A stretch of 64,000 bases of DNA from JARRKC01 sp037388505 (GTDB taxonomy: Bacteria; Acidobacteriota; UBA6911; RPQK01; JAPXNP01): the NCBI GenBank assembly GCA_037388505.1, contig JARRKC010000003.1, positions 1 through 64,000 on the forward strand, in the 5' to 3' direction. The notes beneath the pieces are model-generated. The model did no database searches. It was not told the DNA's origin and saw only the letters and a program-made list of their open reading frames with translations. The position numbers and the translations under genes were made by a program. Shown here one piece after another: positions 37,212 to 44,800 of this stretch (position 1 is the first letter of the stretch; the number at the start of each line of letters is the position of its first letter).

Positions 37212-38339
37212 TCACAGGTTCGCGAAGACCCGCCGGTGCTTGGCCCGCGCGTACATGTCCGTCATCCCGGCGACATAATCGCACACCACGCGTGCCATCC
37301 CCAGCTCATCAATTCTCTCCCGATGGCTCAGGGGCAGTGTCTCGGGCTGGCTCAGATAATAACGAAACAGGTCCTCCAGCTGACGCTGAGCGTCTTCCCT
37401 GGCCCGCTTCAGCACCCTGTGATCGTACAGACGATCACGCAGAAATTGCTTCAACTCGAGGTTGAGCGCGCCGGTTTCCTGGCTGAAACCGACCAGCCGA
37501 TGCTCCGCGCGCCGGACGTCCTCGACACTGGCGATTCTGCCCTCGTTGAGACGATGCCTCGTCTCCTCGATCAGATCCGTCACCAGCGTATCGATCACGC
37601 GCCGAATCACCTCGCTGATCCGGACCCTCTCGCCCGCCCCAGGAAACCGCTCTGTCACTTCCCTCCACAGCCTGCGGAAGAGTCGAAGCTCCGACTCCAT
37701 TTGAAGGACGGTCAGCAAGCCGGAATCGTACCCGTCATCGAGGTCCGCCGAATTGTAGGCAATCTCGTCGGCCAAATCGATCAACTGTGCCTCGAGAGGC
37801 GGCCGCTGACCGAGTCGGTACGGACCAATATCCACGGAGGCGGTCGCATCGGCCGGATAGTCGCGGCTGTGCTTGATGATGCCTTCGCGAACTTCGAAAG
37901 TCAGGTTCAAGCCGCGAAACGCAGCATACTTCTCTTCGAAATCCTCCACGATGCGCAGTGCGTGAAGATTATGGTCGAAGCCGCTCCCGAATTCCTTCAT
38001 GATCCGGTCGAGAGCTTTTTCCCCTTCGTGGCTGAACGGGGGATGCCCAATGTCATGGCTCAGCGCCAGCACCTCGGCCAAATCGGAGTTCAACTCCAGT
38101 GCCTTCGCGATGGTGCGACTGATCTGGCTGACCTCGATCGTGTGAGTCAACCGGTTTCTGAAGTGATCGGAGTAGTCGGGCGTGAAGACCTGGGTCTTGT
38201 TCTCGAGACGCCTGAAAGCCTTCGTATGAATGACACGGTCGCGGTCACGCTGGAAGTCCGTCCTGTAGGGATGCCGCGGCTCCGGATAGCGCCGTCCCTC
38301 GGAGTCTTCGTCCTTCATTGCGTAGGAGGCCAGAGGCAT
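37212..38339 (-). CDS. dgt: dGTPase-like deoxynucleoside triphosphohydrolase
   Basis: The start is ATG 38339-38337 (MPLASYAMKDEDSEG); GTG two codons earlier or the ATG at the MKDED site are alternatives. The product has 375 residues, as in the dGTPase-like type 2 group. The HD motif is spread over RLTHTIEVSQISRTI and LSHDIGHPPFSHEGE, then DLADEIAYNSADLDDG. It hydrolyses dNTPs to nucleoside and triphosphate. The promoter's predicted start site falls on or next to the start codon, suggesting leaderless mRNA. Confidence 0.92.
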   Translation of the reverse strand: MPLASYAMKDEDSEGRRYPEPRHPYRTDFQRDRDRVIHTKAFRRLENKTQVFTPDYSDHFRNRLTHTIEVSQISRTIAKALELNSDLAEVLALSHDIGHPPFSHEGEKALDRIMKEFGSGFDHNLHALRIVEDFEEKYAAFRGLNLTFEVREGIIKHSRDYPADATASVDIGPYRLGQRPPLEAQLIDLADEIAYNSADLDDGYDSGLLTVLQMESELRLFRRLWREVTERFPGAGERVRISEVIRRVIDTLVTDLIEETRHRLNEGRIASVEDVRRAEHRLVGFSQETGALNLELKQFLRDRLYDHRVLKRAREDAQRQLEDLFRYYLSQPETLPLSHRERIDELGMARVVCDYVAGMTDMYARAKHRRVFANL

Positions 38340-38345
38340 GGGCAC

Positions 38346-38373
38346 ATTATAGGACGGTCCGGGAGGCTGGCAA
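38346..38373 (-). promoter_or_regulatory. Strong promoter of dgt, apparently leaderless
   Basis: On the minus strand TTGCCA (38373-38368), 16 bp, perfect TATAAT (38351-38346). The expected transcription start, about seven bases further, coincides with the ATG at 38339. No Shine-Dalgarno fits between. Confidence 0.6.
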
Positions 38374-38391
38374 TGGGAATAGGGCGACGGT

Positions 38392-38547
38392 GCAATGGGA
38401 CGGCCTGGTGCAATGGGACAGCCTGGGACCTATGCGACCTATAAGACATATGGGACAAAGGAATGGTTGTGCCTGGACGTTTGCTGGTTCGGGCCTGATT
38501 TGTTTCGCTCTCGTCCCATAGGTCCCATAGGTCCCAGGCCGTCCCAT
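38392..38547. repeat. Dispersed inverted-repeat element, copy B
   Basis: The left arm holds ATGGGACGGCCTGG and then ATGGGACAGCCTGGGACC, a partly doubled start; the right arm ends GTCCCAGGCCGTCCCAT. Inner GGTCCCATA units repeat. The roughly 55-base centre differs from copies A and C. It lies between the dgt promoter and tRNA-Arg. Confidence 0.85.
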
Positions 38548-38592
38548 ATCCCATTCAGTCCTGAGTTCTGCTACACTGCATTTTTCCAGGAT

Positions 38593-38666
38593 GCGCCTGT
38601 AGCTCAGGAGGATAGAGCAAGGGGTTCCTAACCCCTGTGCCGCAGGTTCGAGTCCTGCCAGGCGCA
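38593..38666 (+). tRNA. tRNA-Arg (anticodon CCT)
   Basis: All stems pair: acceptor GCGCCTG/CAGGCGC, D-stem GCTC/GAGC, anticodon stem AGGGG/CCCCT with loop TTCCTAA, T-stem GCAGG/CCTGC with loop TTCGAGT, discriminator A. It reads AGG codons. CCA is not encoded. Confidence 0.95.
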
Positions 38667-38755
38667 TTTGCTTATTCGCTGTCGTCAAGGCAGTGGCTGG
38701 GTGGCTGGACAAGGGAGATTCGCTTAGGTGGAGAGTTGATCGAGAGTAGAACACT

Positions 38756-39553
38756 ATGGCGGCCAAAAAGCTTACACGCAAGGAAATCGTTCAGCAGGAT
38801 GTCATTCGCAAGACACTGACGGACACTTCCAACTGGGCGATTTCGAATTTCAAACTGCTGGTCGGAGCTCTGGTAGTGGTGCTCGCGACGACTGCAGGCG
38901 TTATTCTCTGGCAGCAGTATTCAGGGTCACGCCAGGCGCAGTTGCAGGCGGCTTTTGCCGACGCGCTGGAGATTTATCATGCACCCGTGGGTGCCGAGGC
39001 GACGCAGAATCAGGATAACGCCGTCAAGCCAAAATACACGTTCAAGGACGATAAGGCCAAGTACGAGAAGTCTCTTTCCGCCTTTCAGGACATTGCATCG
39101 AAGTATTCCGGATCGAGGATTGGTGATCTTTCAGAATATTACGCGGCGCTGAGCATGAATGAGCTGGGTCAGACTGCCGAGGCTCGCTCCACGCTGGAAT
39201 CCGTCGTCAGCAATTCGAGGTTCCTGCAGGTCAAGGATTTGGCCCGAAATACGCTGGCCGACCTGGACCTGTCGTCCGGGAAATATGATGAAGCCATCAC
39301 CCTGCTGAAACAGATCCTGGATCAGCCCTCGCAGGATTTTCCGAAAGAGATCGTGATGCTGAGGCTGGGCCAGACCCTGGAAAAGAAGGGGGACCTGTCG
39401 GCGGCGCTTGACGAGTATCGGAAGATCACGAGCGAGTATCCTGGAACCAGCTCCGCTTCGGATGCATCCACAAGAATAAGGCGCCTGGAGCCCAGGGTAG
39501 AGCAGGCTGGCAATGAGCCCGCGAAATCTTCCGAGCCCCCTGCCCAGCAGTGA
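38756..39553 (+). CDS. Membrane-anchored TPR protein (YfgM-like)
   Basis: The product has 265 residues. The cytoplasmic N-terminus MAAKKLTRKEIVQQDVIRKTL is followed by one membrane helix (LLVGALVVVLATTAGVILW, about 33-52) and an extracytoplasmic tetratricopeptide region with repeats such as GDLSEYYAALSMNELGQTAEARSTLE and KYDEAITLLKQIL. It resembles the TPR_21/YfgM family, which associates with the Sec translocon and envelope chaperones. The last 20 residues are a Glu/Pro/Ala-rich tail. It stands alone after tRNA-Arg. Confidence 0.8.
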   Translation: MAAKKLTRKEIVQQDVIRKTLTDTSNWAISNFKLLVGALVVVLATTAGVILWQQYSGSRQAQLQAAFADALEIYHAPVGAEATQNQDNAVKPKYTFKDDKAKYEKSLSAFQDIASKYSGSRIGDLSEYYAALSMNELGQTAEARSTLESVVSNSRFLQVKDLARNTLADLDLSSGKYDEAITLLKQILDQPSQDFPKEIVMLRLGQTLEKKGDLSAALDEYRKITSEYPGTSSASDASTRIRRLEPRVEQAGNEPAKSSEPPAQQ

Positions 39554-39690
39554 TTCCACGTGTCATCGCGGGCGAAGGAGCCGGCGGTGAACGGCGAGAT
39601 CCGTCTCCGGAGCTTGAACGATAGTCGTGGCTGAGCTCTGCCTAGGGTAGCGCCTTGCTTCATTCTCCGGACAAGGGAAGGACACGGCAA

Positions 39691-40524
39691 GTGGACCGAA
39701 AGGAATTCCTTCAGAGTTTTGATTTCACCGGCCGGACAGCTGTAGTCACCGGTGGCGCCGGGGTCTTGTGTGGCGAGATCTCATGCATGCTGGCCGCTCT
39801 CGGAGCCCGGGTCGCCATCCTGGATCTCATGCCCGAGAGGGCCGGCAAGTGGCGTAGCCGTCTCGAGGAACTGAGGTGCGAGCACCTGGTGCTCCCCTGC
39901 GACGTTTTGAAGCGGGAGTCTGTGGACGCTGCGATCACCCAGGTACTGGCGCGTTGGGAGTCGATCGACTTCCTGATCAATGGCGCCGGCGGAAACAAGC
40001 CGGGAGCAACGACCTCCAGTGATCTTTCGTTCTTCGACTTGCCGGATGAGGCGTTGCGGTTCGTCTTCGACCTGAATCTCCTGGGAACGATCATACCCAG
40101 CCAGGTGGTGGGACGGCATATGGCGGAACAAAGCCGCGGCGTCGTTCTGAATATCTCCTCGATGAACGCCTTGAGACCCTTAACCAGAATCCCCGCGTAC
40201 TCGTCGGCCAAGGCGGGGGTGAGCAATTTCACTCAGTGGATGGCCGTCCACATGGCTCAGAACTATTCACCGGAGATTCGTGTCAACGCCATCGCCCCGG
40301 GTTTCTTCATGACAGCCCAGAATCGGTTTCTGCTGGTCGACGAGAAAAGCGGCCAGCTGACCGAGAGAGGCCGGAGCATTATTGCTCACACTCCGGCAGG
40401 TCGATTCGGGGTGCCTCAGGACCTCTTGGGAGCGGTGGTCTGGCTCCTTTCTCCCGCATCCGCTTTCGTCACTGGAACAGTCCTACCGGTTGACGGTGGC
40501 TTTCAAGCTTACAGCGGAGTCTGA
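39691..40524 (+). CDS. SDR oxidoreductase resembling D-mannonate oxidoreductase (UxuB/YjmF)
   Basis: I take the GTG at 39691 with AAGGA upstream, giving 277 residues; a TTG 12 codons earlier is possible. Motifs: TGGAGVLCGE cofactor loop, LINGAGGNKPGATT, catalytic NISSMNALRP, YSSAKAGVSNFTQWMAVHM and VDGGFQAYSGV. These features are typical of the YjmF-type D-mannonate oxidoreductases that interconvert D-mannonate and D-fructuronate with NAD(P). Its partner three bases downstream is a LarA-like protein, so the two probably act on one sugar acid. Confidence 0.8.
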   Translation: MDRKEFLQSFDFTGRTAVVTGGAGVLCGEISCMLAALGARVAILDLMPERAGKWRSRLEELRCEHLVLPCDVLKRESVDAAITQVLARWESIDFLINGAGGNKPGATTSSDLSFFDLPDEALRFVFDLNLLGTIIPSQVVGRHMAEQSRGVVLNISSMNALRPLTRIPAYSSAKAGVSNFTQWMAVHMAQNYSPEIRVNAIAPGFFMTAQNRFLLVDEKSGQLTERGRSIIAHTPAGRFGVPQDLLGAVVWLLSPASAFVTGTVLPVDGGFQAYSGV

Positions 40525-40527
40525 ACG

Positions 40528-41826
40528 ATGTACGCACAGGCACAGACTGATCGGGGGCTGCTGACCCGGAGCGAGATTCAACAAGTGCTGGCCAAGGGAC
40601 TCGCGCAGATGGATCTCTCCGCCAAGCGCACGCTGGTCGTCATCCCCGACCACACTCGGACCGCCCCCCTCCCGATGCTGTTCCGCGTCCTGTGTGAGCA
40701 TCTGCTCGGCCGCGTCAGAAAGCTGGACTTCATGGTTGCGCTCGGCACTCACCCGCCTCTGTCGCCGCAGGGCTTGAACGCCCTGGTCGGAATCTCGGCG
40801 GAAGAGAGGGAGCGCACCTACCGCGATGTCGGACTTCTGAATCATCAGTGGGAGGATCCCGAGACGTTCACGACACTCGGCATCATCCCCAAGGCCGAGA
40901 TCGAGCGGATCGCAGGACCTCTGATCGCGGGATTTCCCCACGATGCCGGACTCGTTCGCGACGTTCCCATTACGATCAACCGGGCCGTGGTCGACTACGA
41001 TCACCTGATCATCTGCGGACCGACCTTTCCTCATGAGGTAGTGGGCTTTTCCGGCGGAAACAAGTACTTCTTCCCCGGCATTAGCGGTCCCGAGGTCATC
41101 GACTACACACACTGGCTCGGCGCGGTCGTCAGCAGCTTCAAGATCATCGGAACCCGGGACACACCGGTCAGGCGGGTCATCGACCGGGCCGCTTCCTTCA
41201 TCGAGCGCCCTCGAAGCTGTATCAGTCTGATCGTCGAAGGTGAAGGTCTTTCGGGCATCTATATGGGTTCTCCGGAAGAGGCGTTCAGCGCTGCCGCCGA
41301 ACATTCCTCGCGAGTCCACATTCGCTGGCTCGACAAGCCGGTCCGGCGGGTCCTGTCGGTGATGCCCAAGATGTACGACGACATCTGGACGGCTGCAAAA
41401 GGAATGTACAAGCTCGAACCGGTCGTCGAGACCGGCGGCGAAGTCATCGTTTACGCCCCGCACATCGAGGAAGTGTCCTACACGCACGGAAAGCTGATCG
41501 ACGAGATCGGCTATCACGTCTGCGATTACTTCCTCAAACAGTGGGATCGATTCCGCGACTACCCGGGCGGCGTGCTGGCTCACAGTACCCATCTGCGGGG
41601 GCTGGGTCGGTTCGATGCCGACTCGGGCATCGAGACGGCCCGCATCCAAGTCACCCTGGCCACGCGGATTCCACCCGAGCGTTGCCGCCTGATCGGTCTC
41701 GGCTATCGACATCCGGACAGCGTGGATGTGGAGAACTGGGAGAGCGGCGGGGAGGGCTACCTTCGGGTTCTCGATGCGGGCGAGATGCTCTTTCGGCTGA
41801 AGACCAGAAGCTGGGAGCGTGAGTAA
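40528..41826 (+). CDS. LarA-like nickel-pincer racemase/epimerase family protein (DUF2088)
   Basis: The product has 432 residues. It has LarA features: VIPDHTRTAPLP near residue 37, ALGTHPPLS (catalytic His) near residue 74, and FPHEVVGFSGGNKYFFPG near residues 168-185, with the second His and the Lys that anchors the nickel-pincer nucleotide in lactate racemase. Many LarA homologues act on other 2-hydroxy acids. The UxuB-like neighbour suggests a sugar acid such as mannonate. The larB, larC and larE cofactor genes are not in this window. The last codons fall inside the first unit of a 123-bp tandem repeat. Confidence 0.82.
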   Translation: MYAQAQTDRGLLTRSEIQQVLAKGLAQMDLSAKRTLVVIPDHTRTAPLPMLFRVLCEHLLGRVRKLDFMVALGTHPPLSPQGLNALVGISAEERERTYRDVGLLNHQWEDPETFTTLGIIPKAEIERIAGPLIAGFPHDAGLVRDVPITINRAVVDYDHLIICGPTFPHEVVGFSGGNKYFFPGISGPEVIDYTHWLGAVVSSFKIIGTRDTPVRRVIDRAASFIERPRSCISLIVEGEGLSGIYMGSPEEAFSAAAEHSSRVHIRWLDKPVRRVLSVMPKMYDDIWTAAKGMYKLEPVVETGGEVIVYAPHIEEVSYTHGKLIDEIGYHVCDYFLKQWDRFRDYPGGVLAHSTHLRGLGRFDADSGIETARIQVTLATRIPPERCRLIGLGYRHPDSVDVENWESGGEGYLRVLDAGEMLFRLKTRSWERE

Positions 41827-42060
41827 GACAAGCTTCCAGCTTGTCCCGATCTGAGGTCGCGACTTCACGAGCGTTGTCCACGCTGAGCTCCAAAGGTCAG
41901 ACGGCGAGAACGGGAGAACCGGAGGACGGGAGAACCGGAGCGTGAGTAGGATAAGCTTCCAGCTTGTCCCGATCTGAGGTCGTGACTTCACGAGCGTTGT
42001 CCACGCTGAGCTCCAAAGGTCAGACGGCGAGAACGGGAGGACCGGAGAACGGGAGACGGG
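41815..42060. repeat. Tandem 123-bp repeat, two units, overlapping the end of larA-like gene
   Basis: Unit 1 (41815-41937) and unit 2 (41938-42060) are nearly identical. Each holds a hairpin (AGCTTCCAGCTTGTC within GACAAGCTTCCAGCTTGTC in unit 1), then GACTTCACGAGCGTTGTCCA and a purine-rich GGGAGAACCGGAGGACGG end. A related single copy is near 56975. From 42068 a degenerate AGCTTCC run follows to apt. No gene is seen in 41827-42103. Confidence 0.9.
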
Positions 42061-42103
42061 GCAAATCGTATCCAGCTTCCAGCTTCGAGCTTCCAGCTTC
42101 CCT

Positions 42104-42622
42104 TCAGTACTGCAAGAGCGAAAAGACCTCAACCCCTGACGGGATCTTCGCCCGCCCGTTGAGAAAGGTCAGCTCGATGAGAAAGGCCAGACCCACGAGA
42201 TCGCCGCCGAGCTTCTGCACCATTTCGACGGTCGCGGCCGCCGTACCGCCCGTGGCAATCAGATCATCGACGACCAGGACCTTTTCACCCGGCTCCACGG
42301 CGTCCTCGTGAATCTCCAGCGTGTCGACGCCATACTCGAGCTCGTAGGAGACACTCAAGGTCTTGGCCGGCAGCTTCCCCTTCTTGCGTACCGGTACGAA
42401 GCCGGCACCGAGATTGTACGCAAGGATGGGACCCAGAATGAAACCTCGCGACTCGATCCCGATGATCTTCCGGATTCCACGATCCTGGTACCGCCCCGTC
42501 AGTAGATCGACGACCCGGCGAAGACCTTCCGGGTCTTTGAACAGCGTCGTGACATCGTAGAAGAGAATTCCCGGCTTGGGAAAATCAGGGACCTCACGAA
42601 TGATCTGCTTCAGCTCCTCCAT
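42104..42622 (-). CDS. apt: Adenine phosphoribosyltransferase
   Basis: The start is ATG 42622-42620 (MEELKQIIREVPDFPKPGILF), overlapping the acyP stop as TAATG. The product has 172 residues. The PRPP loop is VLVVDDLIATGGTAAA, and ESRGFILGP is conserved. It salvages adenine to AMP. It shares a short operon with acyP. Confidence 0.96.
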   Translation of the reverse strand: MEELKQIIREVPDFPKPGILFYDVTTLFKDPEGLRRVVDLLTGRYQDRGIRKIIGIESRGFILGPILAYNLGAGFVPVRKKGKLPAKTLSVSYELEYGVDTLEIHEDAVEPGEKVLVVDDLIATGGTAAATVEMVQKLGGDLVGLAFLIELTFLNGRAKIPSGVEVFSLLQY

Positions 42623-42897
42623 TAACCCCACCCCTTGATCGAAAAGCCATTGAAATCTTTGACCGGCACCTGCTCTTCCCGAACGTCGGTCACTACGGCC
42701 ATGGAGGGCCCGGTGTGCAGCGCCGCCGTGAACCGAGTCAGTGCTTCAGGTTCCCCCTGAGCATGCGTCTCCACGTCGCCATTGGGAAGATTCTTCACCC
42801 AACCGACGATCCCGTACTCCTCGGCCCGCCGGCAAACGAAGTAGCGGAATCCCACGCCCTGAACCCGTCCCTTTACCGTGAGTCGCACTGCCTGCAT
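42622..42897 (-). CDS. acyP: Acylphosphatase
   Basis: The ATG at 42897-42895 starts MQAVRLTVKGRVQGVGFRYFVC; an upstream open frame crosses tRNA-Pro and is not genuine. The product has 91 residues, the usual size. Catalytic Arg is in GVGFRYFV and Asn in GWVKNLPNGDVE. It hydrolyses acyl phosphates. It is followed directly by apt. Confidence 0.95.
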   Translation of the reverse strand: MQAVRLTVKGRVQGVGFRYFVCRRAEEYGIVGWVKNLPNGDVETHAQGEPEALTRFTAALHTGPSMAVVTDVREEQVPVKDFNGFSIKGWG

Positions 42898-43020
42898 GAT
42901 CCGCCTCGTCCGAGTTCTGGGAAAACAGGGTCGGATGCTGGTCTGTCCGCCCGGGGCCGACGAGCCAGGAACATGCAAAGTCGCGTGTCCAGTGCCGGAT
43001 CGAAAGTTCGAACGAACAGG

Positions 43021-43097
43021 TGGTCGGGGCGAGAGGATTTGAACCTCCGGCCTCACGGTCCCGAACCGTGCGCGCTACCAAACTGCGCCACGCCCCG
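43021..43097 (-). tRNA. tRNA-Pro (anticodon CGG), CCA encoded
   Basis: Acceptor CGGGGCG/CGCCCCG, anticodon loop TTCGGGA in stem CACGG/CCGTG, T-stem GGAGG/CCTCT with loop TTCAAAT. Discriminator A is followed by CCA in the DNA (43023-43021), unlike tRNA-Arg in this window. It reads CCG. Confidence 0.95.
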
Positions 43098-43150
43098 ACA
43101 TCCAGCTTCGACGATTCCTGATCCGACAAACGCCGTAATCAGGGACAACA

Positions 43151-43771
43151 CTAAATAACATACTTCACAATCACAAATCCACCTGCCAGAAGGATCACAA
43201 AGGCAACCGTGAGCAGGTTGAAATACCGGTCGATGAACCGCTTGATCTCGGGACCCAACCACCAGATCAAGCCTCCGACCAACACGAAGCGCGCTCCCCG
43301 ACTGAAGATCGAGGCCAGGATGAAGTTCATGAAGCTAATGTGGAACGCGCCCGCTGCAATCGTGAAGACCTTGTACGGAATCGGAGTGAAGCCGGCGACG
43401 GCAACCGCCAGGGCATCGTAATGCTGGTAGAGCGCCTGGACCTGGAGGTAGCGCTGTTCGACTCCGTAAAACCGAATGATGGGGTGCCCGGCCAGTTCGT
43501 AGAACTGAAAACCCAGCAAGTAGCCGAACGCAGCTCCCAGAATCGAGCCGATCGTACTGATGCCCGCAAAGACGAATGACCGTGATGGTCTTGCCACGGA
43601 CAGCGCGATCAGGAGGACGTCCGGTGGAATCGGAAAGAACGAGGATTCCGCAAAGGCCACCAGAAACAGAGCCCACGGCCCGTAGGGCGTCTCAGCAAAG
43701 CTGAGAACCCAATCGTAGAGCCTGCGAAGAGGATTGGCGCGCAAGGCGCTCTGGCCGACGCTCTGTCCCAT
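43151..43771 (-). CDS. DedA/VTT-domain membrane protein
   Basis: The product has 206 residues. The VTT domain is recognised from FLVAFAESSFFPIPPDVLLIAL, then GSILGAAFGYLLGFQFYELAG and FTPIPYKVFTIAAGAFHISFMNF. About five membrane segments. DedA-family proteins are linked to lipid-carrier flipping and membrane homeostasis. The gene stands alone between tRNA-Pro and repeat copy C. Confidence 0.88.
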   Translation of the reverse strand: MGQSVGQSALRANPLRRLYDWVLSFAETPYGPWALFLVAFAESSFFPIPPDVLLIALSVARPSRSFVFAGISTIGSILGAAFGYLLGFQFYELAGHPIIRFYGVEQRYLQVQALYQHYDALAVAVAGFTPIPYKVFTIAAGAFHISFMNFILASIFSRGARFVLVGGLIWWLGPEIKRFIDRYFNLLTVAFVILLAGGFVIVKYVI

Positions 43772-43848
43772 TTATCGCTCCGAATACTCTTCTCACCGAG
43801 AAGCGAAAGCGAGATTATACCAGCGGTGGCCGATCGAATGGCCTGAAC

Positions 43849-43987
43849 GATGGGACGGCCTGGGACCCATGGGACGTATGAGACTCATGCGACCGGAGAG
43901 GGGCAGATCCGAAAAAGACACTGGAGCTACCCGGGTCCCCTATGTCCCATCTATCTTATATGTCCTAATATGTCCCAGGCTGCCCAT
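43849..43987. repeat. Dispersed inverted-repeat element, copy C
   Basis: The left arm ATGGGACGGCCTGGGACC, then GGGACGTATGAGAC; the right arm ATATGTCCCAGGCTGCCCAT. The arms are more diverged than in copy A. The centre is again unrelated. It occupies the first half of the 378-base gap between dedA and actA. Confidence 0.8.
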
Positions 43988-44149
43988 TGAGCCCGGCTTG
44001 CCGTTTGCCTCCAAGCGACTCACCCCCCCTCCCCCTTCAAAATCGAAATAAAAGTGATATGATGTGCAACCTCCGATCACAATTTAACGTACAAGTATAC
44101 ATTCACGCACGCCGGTGAGAACCGGGATCGATTCGGCAAGACTTGGCTT
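43988..44149 (+). promoter_or_regulatory. Leader region of the actA respiratory cluster
   Basis: An AT-rich stretch from 44038 to 44100 follows a C-run. TATGAT (44058-44063) and TATACA (44096-44101) are -10-like, but no -35 matches at the right distance, so the promoter is not fixed. Confidence 0.3.
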
Positions 44150-44800
44150 ATGGCACAGATCTTCCACCACAGCATCAACACTCTCGTGAGAATTGGATTC
44201 CTGGCCCTCGTCGTTCTGGCCGCGGGGGGAAGTGCGGCTTACTACGCGATGTACAACTCACCCTACTTCAACCGGGTGAACGTGGTCCGGCAACAACCTG
44301 TGATGTTTAGCCACAAGCACCACGTCAACGGCCTGGGCATCGACTGCCGCTACTGCCACACCGCCGTGGAAGAAAGTTCATCGGCCGGGATACCGCCAAC
44401 CCACACCTGCATGACTTGCCATTCGCAGGTTTGGACCGATGCCCCCATCCTCGAGCCGGTGCGCGAAAGCTACCGTACCGGCAAGCCACTCCAGTGGATC
44501 CGCGTGCACGATCTACCCGACTTCGTCTACTTCAATCACAGCATTCACATCAAGAAGGGAATCGGCTGCACGACCTGCCACGGCCAGGTGGATCAGATGC
44601 CCATGACGCGGCAGGTCAACACGCTTTACATGGGCTGGTGCCTGGACTGCCACCGCCACCCCGAGCGGTATGTCCGACCCCGCGATCAGGTCTTCAGTGT
44701 CGACTGGCGCCCGCCTTCGAATCAGGAGGAGCTCGGCCGCCAACTGGTCAAGAAGTACAACATTCACAGCTTCACCAATTGTTCAACCTGTCACCGATGA
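44150..44800 (+). CDS. actA: Alternative Complex III pentahaem cytochrome subunit
   Basis: The product has 216 residues. One N-terminal membrane anchor (LVRIGFLALVVLAAGGSAAYYAM) is followed by five c-haem sites: CRYCH, CMTCH, CTTCH, CLDCH and CSTCH. ACIII oxidises menaquinol or ubiquinol and passes electrons to a cytochrome or directly to an oxidase. ActA faces the periplasm. It overlaps actB by ATGA and heads the cluster. Confidence 0.95.
   Translation: MAQIFHHSINTLVRIGFLALVVLAAGGSAAYYAMYNSPYFNRVNVVRQQPVMFSHKHHVNGLGIDCRYCHTAVEESSSAGIPPTHTCMTCHSQVWTDAPILEPVRESYRTGKPLQWIRVHDLPDFVYFNHSIHIKKGIGCTTCHGQVDQMPMTRQVNTLYMGWCLDCHRHPERYVRPRDQVFSVDWRPPSNQEELGRQLVKKYNIHSFTNCSTCHR

Noticed and set aside
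40483..42132. 549-codon frame antisense to the LarA-like gene
   Set aside because: It repeats a segment only because it crosses the 123-bp tandem repeat. No motif or start signal.
42898..43056. N-terminal extension of acylphosphatase
   Set aside because: It would read through tRNA-Pro, and the ATG at 42897 gives a full-length, canonical protein.
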